DNA from: Hofstenia miamia
Taxonomy: Eukaryota; Xenacoelomorpha; Acoela
Reading direction: 5' to 3'
NCBI GenBank assembly: GCA_004352715.1
Contig: SCFE01000061.1
Span: forward strand, 1,927,150 to 1,991,149
Length of the DNA: 64,000 nucleotides
Shown: positions 1 through 12,006 of the stretch, piece after piece
Layout of the letters: the number at the start of each line of letters is the position of its first letter
Numbering within the stretch: the stretch's first letter is position 1
Notes under the pieces: model-generated
Told to the model about the DNA's origin: nothing
Seen by the model: only the letters and a program-made list of their open reading frames with translations
Databases searched by the model: none
Made by a program: the position numbers and the translations under genes

Positions 1-871
1 TATATATATATATATATATATATATTTAAGCAAACTATTTTATTGTAAGCAAACTTTTTAAATTCAATGTTTTCATACTGTTCTGTTGAACAAAATAGAT
101 TTCGAAGATCTTCCTAGTACAGATACATTTGACATTCAAGTGATTTGTACGAATTTATTTTCAAATAAATAAAGGCAGTTTTAATTTACTTTATGTTAAA
201 TATCATGCAAAATTTTATTTCAACCTTACAATTCAATTTATGCACATTTTTGCTTCAGTATTTGTCAATTCAAAGTTATATTTGTATACCTTTAACCCAT
301 ACGTACTCACCATATATATATCCTAGCTCATGAGACTTTTTTTGAAATAACGTCATTGTTGATATTTTTAATGAGCCTTTCCAAAAACCGTTCCGCGTTC
401 AATGGTAAATTGAATTTGTTCTACATTTCGGTAATGTCAAAGTCACTTCGTATGTGTAAGGTTTTCTTTAATCAATGCAGTGCAAATGAGATAGCAGTTT
501 GCTATAAAATCTTCTTAAGCAATAGAATCAGCATTTCCTAGATAGTAAAGACAATAAAAAACTTAAAATATAACAACAAATAGTTGTCATAAGCTTATCA
601 TTACAAAAGGAAAGTCATTCCCATCCCTAATAGATTTCGGATTAAAATCGTAATAAAATTGTGATACAAATGATGGTTTTTAAGAAAGTAGCTTACTTTT
701 ATGCCCCATTGACTTAGTGACTTGGTATTCTCTTCGCAATGCAGTAGATGATACACTCGAATGCTTTCCATTCTATGAAGACGACATCAGCACAGTGAAT
801 CAGTAGATACATGAAAGTCTTGCCGTTCACAAAACCCAAAGTGGAACACATTAATTGAGTAACTTACTTAC
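1..871. other. Non-coding AT-rich DNA, starts in (TA)n
   Basis: The window opens inside a (TA)n tract (1-26). The rest is AT-rich and I see no gene, repeat or RNA in it. It would lie downstream of, or within an intron of, the minus-strand exon pair at 872-1334. The 61-residue open frame at 356-541 has no recognisable motif and is of a length expected by chance. Confidence 0.6.
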
Positions 872-1136
872 AATACTTATTTTAGTTCGAGACTTTCCAT
901 AATTGTGATTGACAACAGGAGTAGAGAAGAATTCTGACGAACATTTAGATTTCATTCGCAAGAATTCAGTCTTATATGTCTTAAATTCTTCAGTAGGTGG
1001 CAACTTGAGCGGTTGATGTATATCTTCTGAAGCAATACGCTGATCTGCTATTAATAATAGTTTAATCATAAACCAGTTGAAGCGATATATGCTTCGATGC
1101 TGAAATGAATGAGTATCTTTCCACATTGAAGCCATT
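872..1136 (-). CDS. Candidate coding exon B, unknown minus-strand gene
   Basis: Seen: the minus strand is open for 88 codons here. It is preceded by a good acceptor (a T-rich run ending CATACAG) and followed by a consensus donor (GTAAGTAAG, reading ATT|GTAAGT). The translation runs from SMASMWKDTHSFQHRS through KLPPTEEFKTYKTEFLRMKS to KSRTKISI. It is rich in K, E, F and S and looks like a soluble helical protein. The phase fits exon A at 1213-1334: exon A leaves two bases, and this exon supplies the third and then reads 88 whole codons. No family was recognised. Alternative: a chance open frame or a decayed retroelement pol segment, since exon A has a weak resemblance to one. No start or stop codon of the gene was found, so this would be an internal exon. 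Confidence 0.35.
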
Positions 1137-1212
1137 CTGTATGATAAAATAAGTAAGATTGCTAAATTGTGAAGTTTCTTTGCAGCATGTGATGATATTG
1201 AGGAGAGATTAC

Positions 1213-1334
1213 GAAACTGACCAGTTCTGGTAATAGTCTTCAGCAAATTTTTCTAAGAATTCGGTCAAGCTCCGTTTTGTAGTTAGATCGATGCCATGGT
1301 ATGCGTATAAGCCTATGATTTCGATTGGGTGGTT
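1213..1334 (-). CDS. Candidate coding exon A, unknown minus-strand gene
   Basis: Seen: a strong acceptor on the minus strand (TTTTGTTTCAG) is followed by 40 open codons beginning NHPIEIIGLYAYHGIDLTTK and ending FAEDYYQNWSV. A plausible but weaker donor (TTTC|GTAATC) follows. The implied intron to exon B is 76 bases, very short but phase-correct (two bases left over, one supplied). No upstream exon could be joined: the donor-like GGAAT|GTAAGT at about 1400 is preceded by stop codons in the needed frame. The stretch TEFLEKFAEDYYQNWSV faintly resembles the conserved block after the RT of Ty3/Gypsy elements, so a decayed retroelement is the main alternative. Confidence 0.33.
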
Positions 1335-1733
1335 CTGAAACAAAATATCTCTCTTTACTTCTGGCCCATTTTGTTTACAGCTTTCGTACAGTACTTACAT
1401 TCCTTTGTATTTCTCACTATCTATGAAGGTCATCTGGGTACAAAATCAACTGCGACTAAGACACAAACTGATGACCAGCAAAGGTATTGGACTATCCCCT
1501 TGAGTACACCTTTATTCTAAAGTACTATTCGTCACAACCATTTACATGTATTTAGTTAATAAATTAGAGGATATGTGATTCAATATGCCTTCTTGTATCT
1601 TGCGGTATAGCATCAGTTTCATTAGAAGCTAATTTCTTTGACGTATTTCAATGCCATTCCGAAGTTTACGAAAAATGTACACAGTGGAGGTGATAAAGGA
1701 TGCTGCAGAACCTTCGTTCGAAGTATGTCTACA

Positions 1734-1772
<39 letters not shown>

Positions 1773-2534
1773 TATATNNNNNNNNTTTTTCTAAATAAGT
1801 AACGTATATATACATATAATATAAATAGTATATATATATATATTCAAATATATATATATATATATATATATTTAAAAGCGCTTCCTCCATAGTTGCTTGG
1901 CAACCTTTTTTGTAAAGTAGCTTTACTACACTTTTTTTCTTTTCATCTCAGAGTTGATCAGTTTGAAGAGGCTTATTGAAAAATGTTAACCAGAATGTCA
2001 CCAGAAAAAACAAAGTCTTTTATAAGTGTACGCCTGTTAGGTTATCAACACCTGATGATTTTTAATGAAAACCTATTAAGTTTTACGGACCATTCAGTTC
2101 CATGGGCTTTGGAAAATCACTAAGTATTATTCAATGAGACTGAGGCCATAAATGAAGGCACTGCAACCACGGATTTCGGAATATGAGTAATACTATTCCC
2201 ATTTTGGTCAAAAGAGAAGTTATGCCGTGGATAAATATGGGAACATGGATCAAAAATTCGTTTTGGCTTGATATCAAAATGACTGTGTCGACAGAACCCA
2301 ATGGGTGACTAAGATATATGCACCTTAGGTCCCAACAATGCAATATCATTTGAATGTGCATTGCTAAACAATTTCCAATTTCTATCCATTATAGTTGTAT
2401 TGTAGCAGCAGCAAAGATTAGTGAAGTTTTATATAACTGTGACTTCTATATGTCTGACAACTAGAGTTGACCTAAAACTAACTGTCTCTTATATATATCT
2501 ACAAGCATGTGCACAAAATCTGATAATTTTTTAG
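1335..2534. other. Non-coding, (TA)n and an 8-base gap
   Basis: (TA)n tracts lie at about 1737-1777 and 1827-1871, around an 8-base run of N at 1778-1785. The remainder is unremarkable AT-rich DNA. Open frames here (for example 2131-2361 on the minus strand) have no recognisable domain and no convincing splice context. Confidence 0.6.
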
Positions 2535-2760
2535 GAAAATTGAATGACGGACGCCGCGGCTCAACCGTAACAGGTGCCTTGTCTGCTACTGGAATAAACC
2601 GCAGTCGAACCCAACAGCGTACTTCTAGATCTTCATTAAGTGATGTATTCGCAAATTCAGTGTTTGGGACTAACCGTCTTGACTTGCCATCCACATATAA
2701 TCAACGCCGATCAGCACCAAACATTTTTGGCTATGGGAACAACCGCAGAGCTAGCTCTAC
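2535..2760 (+). CDS. Ser/Arg-rich internal exon 1 of unknown gene
   Basis: Seen: an acceptor (TAATTTTTTAG) precedes an open frame of 74 full codons ending at a textbook donor (CTCTAC|GTAAGG). The translation contains DGRRGSTVTGALSATG, then RSRTQQRTSRSSLSDVF, then YNQRRSAPNIFGYGNNRRAS. It is low in hydrophobic residues and rich in R-x-S motifs (RRGS, RRSA, RRAS), so it is probably a disordered cytoplasmic segment with possible basophilic kinase sites. The exon leaves two bases that combine with the first base of the exon at 18927 to give ACA (Thr), keeping the frame open. It is more GC-rich than its surroundings, as expected for real coding DNA. The family was not recognised. The next exon is 16 kb away across transposon-filled DNA. 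Confidence 0.6.
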
Positions 2761-2814
2761 GTAAGGTTTTAATCTATATATTCATATATATATTTTTTTT
2801 CAAAACAATATATG

Positions 2815-3085
2815 CAATATATTGCCGTATTTGATCTCAGCAAAGCATTTGGCAGTTTAGACTTTTGCATAGTTAATGGGAAGTTAAAAACATAGGTTGG
2901 ATACAACAACAATAAAACTCATTAATATGTATTTTATGAATAGAGACAACGCTTACGAATTAATGACAATTATTCTGACTATATCATGACTTACAAAGGA
3001 GTCCCACAAGGCACTGCAATAGGTCCCTTTATATAAATGATGTATCAAAACATCTTATAGACAATGACATATTAGTGTGCAGGTT
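2815..3085 (+). mobile_element. LINE reverse transcriptase relic
   Basis: Conceptual translation with frameshifts and stops shows two conserved RT blocks in the right order: VFDLSKAFGSLDF (motif A, the first catalytic Asp in a DLSKAF context) and KGVPQGTAIGPF (motif B), followed by YINDVSKHL. That order and wording are typical of CR1/L2/Jockey-type non-LTR retrotransposons. The YxDD block was not found, and the fragment fades after about 3085. It begins some 55 bases after the donor of the exon ending at 2760, so it is an intronic insertion, dead and 5'-truncated. Confidence 0.75.
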
Positions 3086-5149
3086 ACATATACAGGCATG
3101 TTGTAATATCCCCCGCGTGTGCTTTCCATTCCTTATTACGTATAAAGACCTATTCTTAGGGAGACGAATGCAGGCAGAAGATATTAACGATAACTAAAAA
3201 TGTGCTAGTGCTGTTCTTTATTTACAACAAATACTCTTGCTGATATACAAACTAATATCAACATATGTACAATTTACATGCTAAGCCGAGAACATTTGGT
3301 CTGGCCGATACAAACAACCAGTACCGATTTTACAATATAATTCGATAGTTGCTACAAGGAATTTACAGAAACAAACTATTTTAATCAAAGTTATTTATGT
3401 ATAAAGGAAAAACCCAGTTCATTGTGTTTGCACCATGAGAGTCACAGTTGCTTATTGCCAACTTTATTGTTAAGGTTTCTGAGAGCAAACCACTAATAGC
3501 TCCAACTGATACAATTGAAGGACTGTGTGTCATAATTGACATACATTTTCAATAAAAAAACTTCATTAGAAGCAAGATCTGAAAATTGACATATGGTATA
3601 AAATATCTATGACAAATAAAAAAGGTTAGAAAAAGTAAAACAGTTATAGATGCGCTATTATTAAGTCATTAAGGAGATTCACATACTTACTTGTGCATGA
3701 TCTGAGCATTAGACAAACAGAGCATATATATATATATATATATATTTCTCCATTGGTGTATCTACAATTTTTAATGTTAGGAAACAATTGGTAAATTCAT
3801 TTTTCACCTATTTATAGTTGCATATATACAGTCTTGTTCAAATGTTGAATCCCTTTAATCATCACTTAAATAGTTTCTTTAAATATAACAAAAGAGCAAA
3901 TAAATGCATCGATAATATAAAATTATATTTTGGAACGGAGAATATACAACAAATATCAGCAAAAATTTAAATAAATTTGATTCTAATAATAATATTTGCA
4001 ATTTAGGTATATTTAAGAAACTATTAATAGCAATTCATATTTGAATATTCAAAAAAATCAGGTTTTTCGAAATTACTAAATATCACGGCAACAACAACTA
4101 AATATTTTGCTCTCTTTTGAAACACTGTGTAAGTTCTATTTCGGCGCGTCGTGCGCAAGATAGAAGTCGTCATTAGTTCGTGAATTATTAGCAATTAAAA
4201 ATATTTATTGAAAGCTTAATAGATTTTCCAAAAAACTTAAGCAAATTAAGTTAACCAAGCAAAATTGCAAATTTCAAATCTTTCTGAAAACAGCTTATTT
4301 CAGCTGTTCTATGCAGGAAACAATGTTTTTGTGATTTCGAAGCAATTATAAAATTACGTCAATTATATTTATTATTTAAAAATATATTTGGGTGAGAATT
4401 TTAAAACTGCGTAGAACTTCTATGTACATAAAAATACTGAACGTATTTTGATAGGGTTCTATGTGTAATCTCTTAATCCATACACTGGAAAATTTCTTGA
4501 TTGAAAAATTGGACTGGGATTACAAATCCTAATTCAGGTCGGTGTTTCCATAATTTGGCCCTGCAGCGCAGTCAAGTTTACCATCATACATCTATCCACT
4601 AATGTTATAGACCTGTGGCTCAGATGTACTTATAATAGTTATAAGTTCTGCAGGAGCATTGGGAATAGAATGTCTGCCTCCATAATATAATAATTTTTAA
4701 ATTGAACTATTGTCTTGGACAGCCTGCCACGCTATACATGAAGTTTATTCGATTTGAAACTTTATAAAGTCTTGAGAATTTTTAATTAATTCCAACCGAA
4801 AGGCAGCGTGTGTAAAAAATCTAATTGAATTGGACGGAATATCAATCACGTTTAATGCCTTACAACACTGACTGGCACTAACTATTCCCTCAACAATTAT
4901 AACTTATTTTGCCAACTAAACGAATAAATCATTAACAAGGACTTATTGGATGAGGAACGGACAGAAGCGCCGATATTGTTCTAGAATAAACTGCTTTCCA
5001 ATGTGCAGTTAAAAATATATTTGGTTGTCCCAATGAATCAGACAAACACTGAAATGTACTCATTAAAATCCAATAGTGCTTCTTATTATATATATGTATA
5101 TATACATAAATACTTACAATGGAATTTAGAATTTGCTAATAATTCAAAA
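3086..5149. other. Intronic or intergenic AT-rich DNA
   Basis: A short (TA)n tract lies at about 3724-3746. I see no exon, RNA gene or clear repeat elsewhere in this stretch. Confidence 0.6.
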
Positions 5150-5692
5150 CAGAGATGGACATGGTCCGGGTTTAGGCGAAAGAAATCGAGAAGATGGGCC
5201 GAATTTAAATAAAATGACTATTTAGCAACAATGCACGCAAATAGATAGAATTTTATATAAGTTATAATTATAGAATTGAAAAATAAAATTTACACTTTGG
5301 AAATTTTACATTAGTATCATCAGGGGCGTACCCAGGATTTTCTGACGGGGGGACATCATTGTTATTCTCTAATGCGAAATTTTTTGAAAATATTGAGAAA
5401 ATAGACCCTAAAAAATGCATTTCACGATCCTAGATTTTANGGGGGGGGACATTCCACCATATCCCCCACCTGGGTACGCCATTGAGTATCATATACTTAT
5501 CTAAATTTCAATCTTTAATGTCAGTGTTTAGATTTTATCAGAAGTATCTATTATACTAAATTTTAGTGGAGCAAACCAAAAAATTCAAGAAAATTTTTTG
5601 ACAAATATTTTAAAAATGGGACGAGTTGGCATTAACTTAAATGGGTCGGCAGGATCTAAAATTTCTGAATGTTCAGCCCATGTCCACCTCTG
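5150..5692. mobile_element. hAT-type MITE (family E), interrupted by a second MITE
   Basis: The ends are inverted repeats starting CAGAGATGGACATGG on the left and finishing CCATGTCCACCTCTG on the right, with the CAG/CTG termini usual for hAT elements. The flanking 8-mers attcaaaa and atttaaga agree at six of eight positions, consistent with an eroded 8-bp target duplication. A second copy lies at 37595-38029 and shares both ends and parts of the interior. There is no coding capacity. A younger 164-bp MITE sits inside at 5321-5484; without it and its duplicated target the element is about 371 bp. Confidence 0.7.
5321..5484. mobile_element. 164-bp hAT MITE with perfect 8-bp target duplication
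   Basis: Left end CAGGGGCGTACCCAGG, right end CCTGGGTACGCCATTG. These are inverted repeats of the CAGGGGCGTA type widely seen in hAT elements. Both sides carry the identical 8-mer AGTATCAT (5313-5320 and 5485-5492), which is the target-site length of hAT transposases. The interior has G runs near each end (one contains an ambiguous base at 5440) and no open frame. It inserted into the older element at 5150-5692. A diverged relative lies at 29500-29714. Confidence 0.88.
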
Positions 5693-6331
5693 ATTTAAGA
5701 CCCTTTACTTCATTATTTTTCAAACAAATTCGCTACATATTTAAACCTAAAATTACCTTTATATTGCTGTGACTCCATTCTGTTCTATCGATAACTTAGG
5801 CAATAATTTTAAATAAAGACCAATCTGTAGCATTCGCAATGCGGAAATAGTGAACCTCAGCAATAAAATCCTTTAAAAGAGACTTGATTATTGTACTTCT
5901 ACTATATTTGAATGTCACGATTGCTAAAATATCAGAATAGGAAGTTAATGTGTAATGATGATGAACGTAATTGAATGCAACTATCTACAACTTTAAAAAC
6001 GTATACTTTTAAAACGAATCATCCTTTTTTGTATAAAATGATTGTTGAAAAGATATTTTCAAATTGTGATTTCTGATGTCTGCCACATTCACTGTTGTCA
6101 TTATTTATTCATTAAAAACTAGGTTGCACTTCTTTATGAAGGCCAACTGGTCTTTGCAACATACTATTTCTTTGCCGTCGAGGAAGATAATAAAATTTCT
6201 GCCCTAATTCTCAAGTTTCTAGATCAAATGCTTCCTAAGCTGCTGAAATAACATTTTCAAGAGATATTTTTAATTCTTTTGTTGTCCAAAAAATTACTGT
6301 GAATTCGTGTATATTGATGTATATATACCGG

Positions 6332-6379
<48 letters not shown>

Positions 6380-6725
6380 CAAGAGTTTTATGCATAGCTA
6401 AAAATTTTAGAAAACTTAGACCAGATCAACCTCTCAAATTCACAGTGTATTTGAAGAATAGACATTTGTGATTTCAAGAAAGGTAATATTTCAACAAAAT
6501 GATACATTTGTCCTTCTAAACATAGGTGATTTTTTGAAAAGTATTTTCAATTGTTTTCAATCCCCAAGGAATAAACTCAATTGAAGACATAAGCATGCTA
6601 AACACATTTACTGATTTCTTACACTGAGCTCATCACATACATTAACACACACACTCATCTTTATTATTATTTTTATATATTATGCATGTATATTTAGTTT
6701 GTAGTTCCAAAATTTAGCAAATATA
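5693..6725. other. AT-rich DNA with (TA)n
   Basis: A (TA)n tract lies at about 6338-6375. Nothing else is recognised. Confidence 0.6.
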
Positions 6726-6746
6726 TTGCTTTGACTCTTATTATTA
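6726..6746 (+). mobile_element. LINE 3' tail fragment
   Basis: The 21 bases TTGCTTTGACTC followed by TTATTATTA match exactly the 3' end of the plus-strand LINE at 57467-60048 and the fragment at 56044-56072. A shared terminus running into TTA triplets fits severe 5' truncation during target-primed reverse transcription. The following DNA is a (TA)n tract. Confidence 0.6.
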
Positions 6747-6755
6747 TATTGAATG

Positions 6756-6756
<1 letters not shown>

Positions 6757-6795
<39 letters not shown>

Positions 6796-7050
6796 GTATA
6801 TANNNNNNNNNNNNNNNNNNNNNNNNNNNNNNNNNNNNNNNNNNNNNNNNNNNNNNNNNNNNNNNNNNNNNNNNNNNNNNNNNNNNNNNNNNNNNNNNNN
6901 NNNNNNNNNNNNNNNNNNNNNNNNNNNNNNNNNNNNNNNNNNNNNNNNNNNNNNNNNNNNNNNNNNNNNNNNNNNNNNNNNNNNNNNNNNNNNNNNNNNN
7001 NNNNNNNNNNNNNNNNNNNNNNNNNNNNATATATATATATATATATATAT
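6757..7050. repeat. (TA)n microsatellite with 226-base gap
   Basis: (TA)n runs flank a block of N at 6803-7028. The assembly evidently broke within the dinucleotide tract, and the true length is unknown. Open frames called across the N block are meaningless. Confidence 0.9.
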
Positions 7051-9081
7051 GCTTAGATATATTACTATGACTCGTAGTATTATGATGTCCATCATATATC
7101 ACACAGGCATTTGGGTGTTGAGAGACAGTGCCCATCGTGACACATAAAACACTACCAAGTACTATGCATTTTTAAGGAAGATGAAATATATTTGTTAGAG
7201 GTAACTACAGTGTACATCAATTCAATAATGCTATCCAAGGCTTTGTGCACAAGTAGCTTAAAGCGAAAGCGGAATATGGCTAAAAGCTGTTTCCTGAGTA
7301 ATTGTATATCCTCAAACACACAATTTTATATTATAATAGCGGTTGGCTGGTATTCAATTTTCTTCTGTCTATTACTTCATAGCATTCGACTTATTTATGA
7401 AATAAGCAAACCTCTTCCTCCATCTTTCCTGCAATTTTAACTAACGATGTATAAATTTGGTATCTTAACTGCGGGGAAGAAAAGTAGTTTTTGTAGAGAG
7501 TTTCCTTAGATTGGTTTCTTAACAACCTACAGACGAATGCATTTCCTGCTTTTATCTAAAAATAGGTATTTAGACAATTGCATATTAGCTTTATTAGGAT
7601 AAAATCGGAAATTAATTGAGAGAAATTGTTCTATAAATATATGTTATCAAATAGTTAATACATAAATTTAATTCAGCTTGACATAAAAAATAACTACAGT
7701 ATGTTCAATGTAAGATAACTTTATAAGGTATTTCATTGTTTTCTAGCACTGCCTCTGCAGACAAAAAAGTGCAATGTGAAGAAATCATATAAGGATGGTA
7801 TTATAGTGATTATCAATTGGAGGTTTTAGACTTTACAAGTATTATCTTCAAATATTAACAAATTTTACCAAGAATAATGATTAGTTTGTTGAAAATGCAG
7901 ATGTTATTCCCTTGGAGATTTGCAGTGGATTACGAACTTCTGGATGAATAGTTGGTAGAAATTGGTAATTTACCAGTTAGATAGATAATTAAGAACACTC
8001 TACGACTGCCATATTTTATATTAGTTTAAAAAAAACAAAAAAATATGTATTTAACTAAATGCAAATATTTAGATACCTTGTTTCAATCAAAATATATAGA
8101 TTTTTCCTAAAAAAATTTTCACTAAAATATTTTAGCATTTTAGTTGAATTGGTCTGAAGACATTTATGTTTCTAATTTTCACTTTGGTAATTTTCCAACT
8201 CGATGATTTTCATTTATAATTAAGAAAGCAATATTGTTTTTTATCAAACTTGCTAAGCTTTCACTAATCACTGAATAATATCTCATTGTAAGAGAATATG
8301 GAAAAGACACATCGCCTCATTCATGATAAATTGCATACAATTGATATTAACACTAGGAGATCATTATATTAATGCATAGTTTAAATTCATTTTGTTTTCT
8401 ATCTGTCATTTATAAAGATTGTGTTATATAGGTATTTGCCTGGAAGAAATTTCAATCGTTAAGGAAGTTACAAAAATTACAGCTGAATATTTAGTCTAAA
8501 AAAACATAGTTGTGTTTTATACTATGAAAATATTACACGTTTTATTGCAAAACTAAGTTTCATATTAGCATAAATTCAAGAGAATTGAATAATCTGTGTC
8601 AAAATCAGAAATATTGAAGAAATTCTAAATCTTTAATAATTAGATGTGAAATGTAAAAAATTAATTGCTTAAAAATGGTTGATATAGCAACATTTGCATG
8701 GAAAATTTTTATGTTGCAAAGAAGTTTGCAAAATATAAAACAAATCAAGATGAAAACACTTTCAGTCGAACTCATTTATTTTGCAATCCAACTGTAAGAA
8801 TATTTTCATCTACATGAACTTGAATGAACTTTAAGTGTCTAAGAATACATAGTTCAAGAACGTCTTGGTTCAGATTTATATTTGAATAAACAAGTGGTAA
8901 GCAATTAGCTAAGTTAATTTGAAATATTTCTTCCAATTTTTACTCAAATTTTTTCATAAAGAGGAAAAGTGTTTGTTGAGAAATATAGTCGAATCAAACC
9001 AGTTTAAGCAGTTATCCTCTAGAATTCTGTAGGATAAAAAATTTATTGGTTTCATTTCCATTTTTTTCATTCGATTTAGTC
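7051..9081. other. AT-rich DNA with one unexplained hydrophobic ORF
   Basis: Mostly featureless. At 7192-7440 (+) an open frame encodes a basic stretch (SLKRKRNMAK) followed by a hydrophobic run (FYIIIAVGWYSIFFCLLL) and a stop. An acceptor-like CTACAG precedes it. Joining it to the exon ending at 2760 puts a stop in frame, so it is not part of that model. I regard it as more likely chance than a gene. Confidence 0.5.
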
Positions 9082-9267
9082 CAGTTCCATCCCATTACAG
9101 TCCAATGTATCCCATGACATAGCAGCTATTTTGAGCAAAATTTACAAAATTAATAAGAAATATTTTTTATTTCTTGTATCATCTCCATGTTTATGCCAGT
9201 TATATCGAACTATTTTCTCGTAAATCCCACTCCCATGCAACTAGGACAAATAAATCCCATGGAACTG
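9082..9267. mobile_element. Possible MITE with CAGTTCCAT termini
   Basis: CAGTTCCAT at the left is the exact inverse of ATGGAACTG at the right, and similar TCCCAT words recur between them. The flanking 8-mers (atttagtc and aattgctc) match at five of eight positions, so a target duplication is uncertain. No second copy was noticed in the window. Confidence 0.35.
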
Positions 9268-9303
9268 AATTGCTCCATAGAACCCTCCTATTAACAAACA
9301 CTG

Positions 9304-9665
9304 TTACATAATGTTGTCCCCGTTGATTCTTCTATTGGAAAGTTCACGAATGTATAGTTCTGTATTCGTTTTCTTAAAATGAAATCTTGATTCAACATTG
9401 ATGTTTTTATTATCAATTTCAGTGTCTAGGAAAACGATTTTCTTCTTGTCTTCGAACTCGCATGTGAATTTCATTTCATTCATTTCTAGATTTAATTGGT
9501 TAAACAATTCATTTGCTTTTCCTTTATCCTTAAATATTGCAAACAAGTCATCAATATACCTCTTATAAAATAGAAATTGGTTTTCTTTGAATTGGTTCTC
9601 AATTATGTTCATTGCCATAGTTATTCGAATAGGCGAATCCATTGATTTATCTTCTATTTGTTGAT
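9304..9665 (-). mobile_element. Penelope-like reverse transcriptase relic
   Basis: The minus strand is open for about 120 codons. The translation contains KSMDSPIRITMAMNIIE, which aligns with the GLxMGSPLS block of Penelope-like RTs (here with Asp in place of Gly). FYKRYIDDLFAIF follows and holds the catalytic YxDD pair. Further on are VFLDTEI and then FHFKKTNTELYIRELSNRR, corresponding to the LPFLD and YRKPTxT blocks after the active site. The upstream fingers and the GIY-YIG domain are absent here. The altered GS motif and truncation indicate a dead copy. Other RT classes are possible, but block order and spacing favour Penelope-like elements. Confidence 0.72.
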
Positions 9666-11298
9666 ATCTTTGCTTATTTCAATATATATATATATATATA
9701 TATGATGGCTTCTCGGAAGCAAAATGTTCTGGAGTTTATGGGTGAGATATTCTTATACGCCCCACAACTACATCCATCACCATGCTTGAAGAACATGCCT
9801 CTCCACAACTTCCCTACATGCAATCATGCTAATCTACCATATTTCAACATGATATACATTTTCCAGGAAATGCATGAAATATCTATATATTTTAATTTCA
9901 CTGAATTCCAAGTAAGAGGCCTAAAATCGAAAATGAATATTTAAAAAATTCTAAGCAATAATGTTTATTTCTCTATTCGATGTTTAGCAAAATCTAATAC
10001 AAAAAAACTATTTATACACTAAAATGCCGCTATATGATAAATGAGTAATAGGTAAACGTTAATTATATTATTATTTATGCAATGACGTCAGCATGTTCTT
10101 GCATTTTTATAGTAAAGAAAATTTAGATTATTAGGGTAATTTATTACGAAATCACTGCTTAGTTTTATTCATTTTTGTTACTAATATAGAGAGTGTTTGA
10201 TTGAGTTGAAGAAATTTTGCATAATCAACAATTGGACTGCGTTTGATTGGTCTACTTCCATTTTCTGAAAAAACCAAAATTTTTCAACATATATACACAA
10301 TTTTATAATTGTGTTTACTAGCTAACTGAAAAATTGCATTACTTAGTGTACATGAAGGATGAAACCATAACTGTAACAATTTTTAAAGTCTTACGAGGAT
10401 TCCAATTCAATTTCATGTCCAGAAATTTTGAAAACTGTTGCAACCTCATTTTTAGTTAAGTATGACATTTATTAAGGTTTAAATTTATCACGAATTAATA
10501 CTACAAAAATGTTAATTACCATTATATTTCCTAATAAAGAAATAGGTCAACAACAATGTCTAGTAATTAAAACACAAGATATTCCAAATTATAGAGCATA
10601 TCCTTAAAAACGTCGCTTGCGTTTTGCTTTTTAGAATATTTTGCTCTTAATATATGCTTAGCTGATCTCCATGTCATATTTAATACTTGTTATAAGTCTT
10701 TTTACTTAGCAATGCAAAATCACTAATTTGAATAATTCATTCTTCAAATCCATCCACACATTTAGCATAAATCTTGCCTAGCTGCACATGAGCCATTAGT
10801 TCATATTTGTTCACCCTGCAACAAGGCTGGCGTATGTCATTGAACAGCATTTTTAGTGCAACAGTCAGTGTGTTTCTTTTAAACTTGGAAACTGTTTGCA
10901 TTAAGTATATAAAATTTCAGCAAAATTGGGTTGTAATTGCAAATGAACTTAATAGCGATTGTAGACCTTGCGTTACTGCTAACAGTCCTATTCCTGTGAA
11001 TCAAAATTATTCTTGGTAGGCATACATTGAAAATACATGTATATTGTGAATTAAATTGCATATAGATTTAGGTTCTATTAGATTTATATATTTTAAGCCA
11101 TATATTGAAAAAGATCCACTATTCGCAGTTTAATGTATCACATTTGGATTTATAAAAAATAATGGCATGCACCGTTAGTCAAAGCTCATTTACTCTTCAG
11201 AAATAGATCACATAAAATCTGAAATGTCACTTTTCATAAGCAATTACAAATTTCTGTGTTAAGTAGTTGACGAACAATTACAGAATCATACACAAATA

Positions 11299-11336
<38 letters not shown>

Positions 11337-11827
11337 TTTAATGCGACCACTTTAGGTAGAGTATATCTTCGATTTAATGAACTTTACTATGTGTAGTATT
11401 CTATAACACAGAAATTACCATTTATTTCTAAACTACATAATAATTTTTAGCTTAGTGTATTACGGTAATAGTACAAAAATACATTTGTGTACAAAATATC
11501 ACAAAGTTGGTTAGGAAAGATTCCTTCGAAAAATTTGGAAATCTGCACTAATTTTTTTACTCTACCAATGTGGACGGGATAATTGAGAGGGTTTTAAATT
11601 CCCTAAATATGTTTTTTTGAATTTCCAAAATTCATTTATATTATGAAATTATTTTCATAGTAAAATGATCCAAAAGTGTTTTAAATTGTAAATTAATAAC
11701 AAATTTCAAAGAAATAACATTTTATTTTTGGTAATGTTCCTTATATCTACATAATTTGACGTCGTTGTGTGTCTCACATAGAGAACCGCACCAACTTCAA
11801 TTTTAGCCATTCTTTTTGGGTTCTTAA
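9666..11827. other. AT-rich DNA, nothing recognised
   Basis: Short (TA)n tracts lie at about 9680-9703 and 11304-11333. The open frames at 9642-9944 and 10807-11019 lack recognisable motifs, codon bias and splice context. Confidence 0.6.
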
Positions 11828-12006
11828 GGCCTGTCTTAACTATACGATTTAATCGGCCCTATTAAGTCGTGCGACTAAATCGTGTAGTTAAGACGAGCTC
11901 CAATTTTGTCACCCGAATTGGTCAGGAATATGTAGAATGCAAAACTTGTTCTGTCTTAGCTACTCGATTTAATCGGGCCGATTAAATCGTGTAGTTAAGA
12001 CAGGCC
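11828..12006. mobile_element. Double-hairpin MITE-like element
   Basis: The outer ends GGCCTGTCTTAACTATACG (left) and its near inverse CGTGTAGTTAAGACAGGCC (right) are terminal inverted repeats. Each half (11828-11898 and 11951-12006) is itself a near-perfect palindrome around GATTTAATCGG and CCGATTAAATC, so a single strand could fold as two hairpins. There is no open frame. One arm of the same family occurs at 60352-60385. The superfamily cannot be assigned because the target duplication is unclear. Confidence 0.65.

Noticed and set aside
1381-1420. Extra upstream minus-strand exon ending at GGAAT|GTAAGT
   Set aside because: Although the donor is good, stop codons lie in the only frame that would join to the exon at 1334.
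10807-11019. 70-residue frame as a gene
   Set aside because: No motif, no splice sites in phase, and a competing minus-strand frame of similar length.
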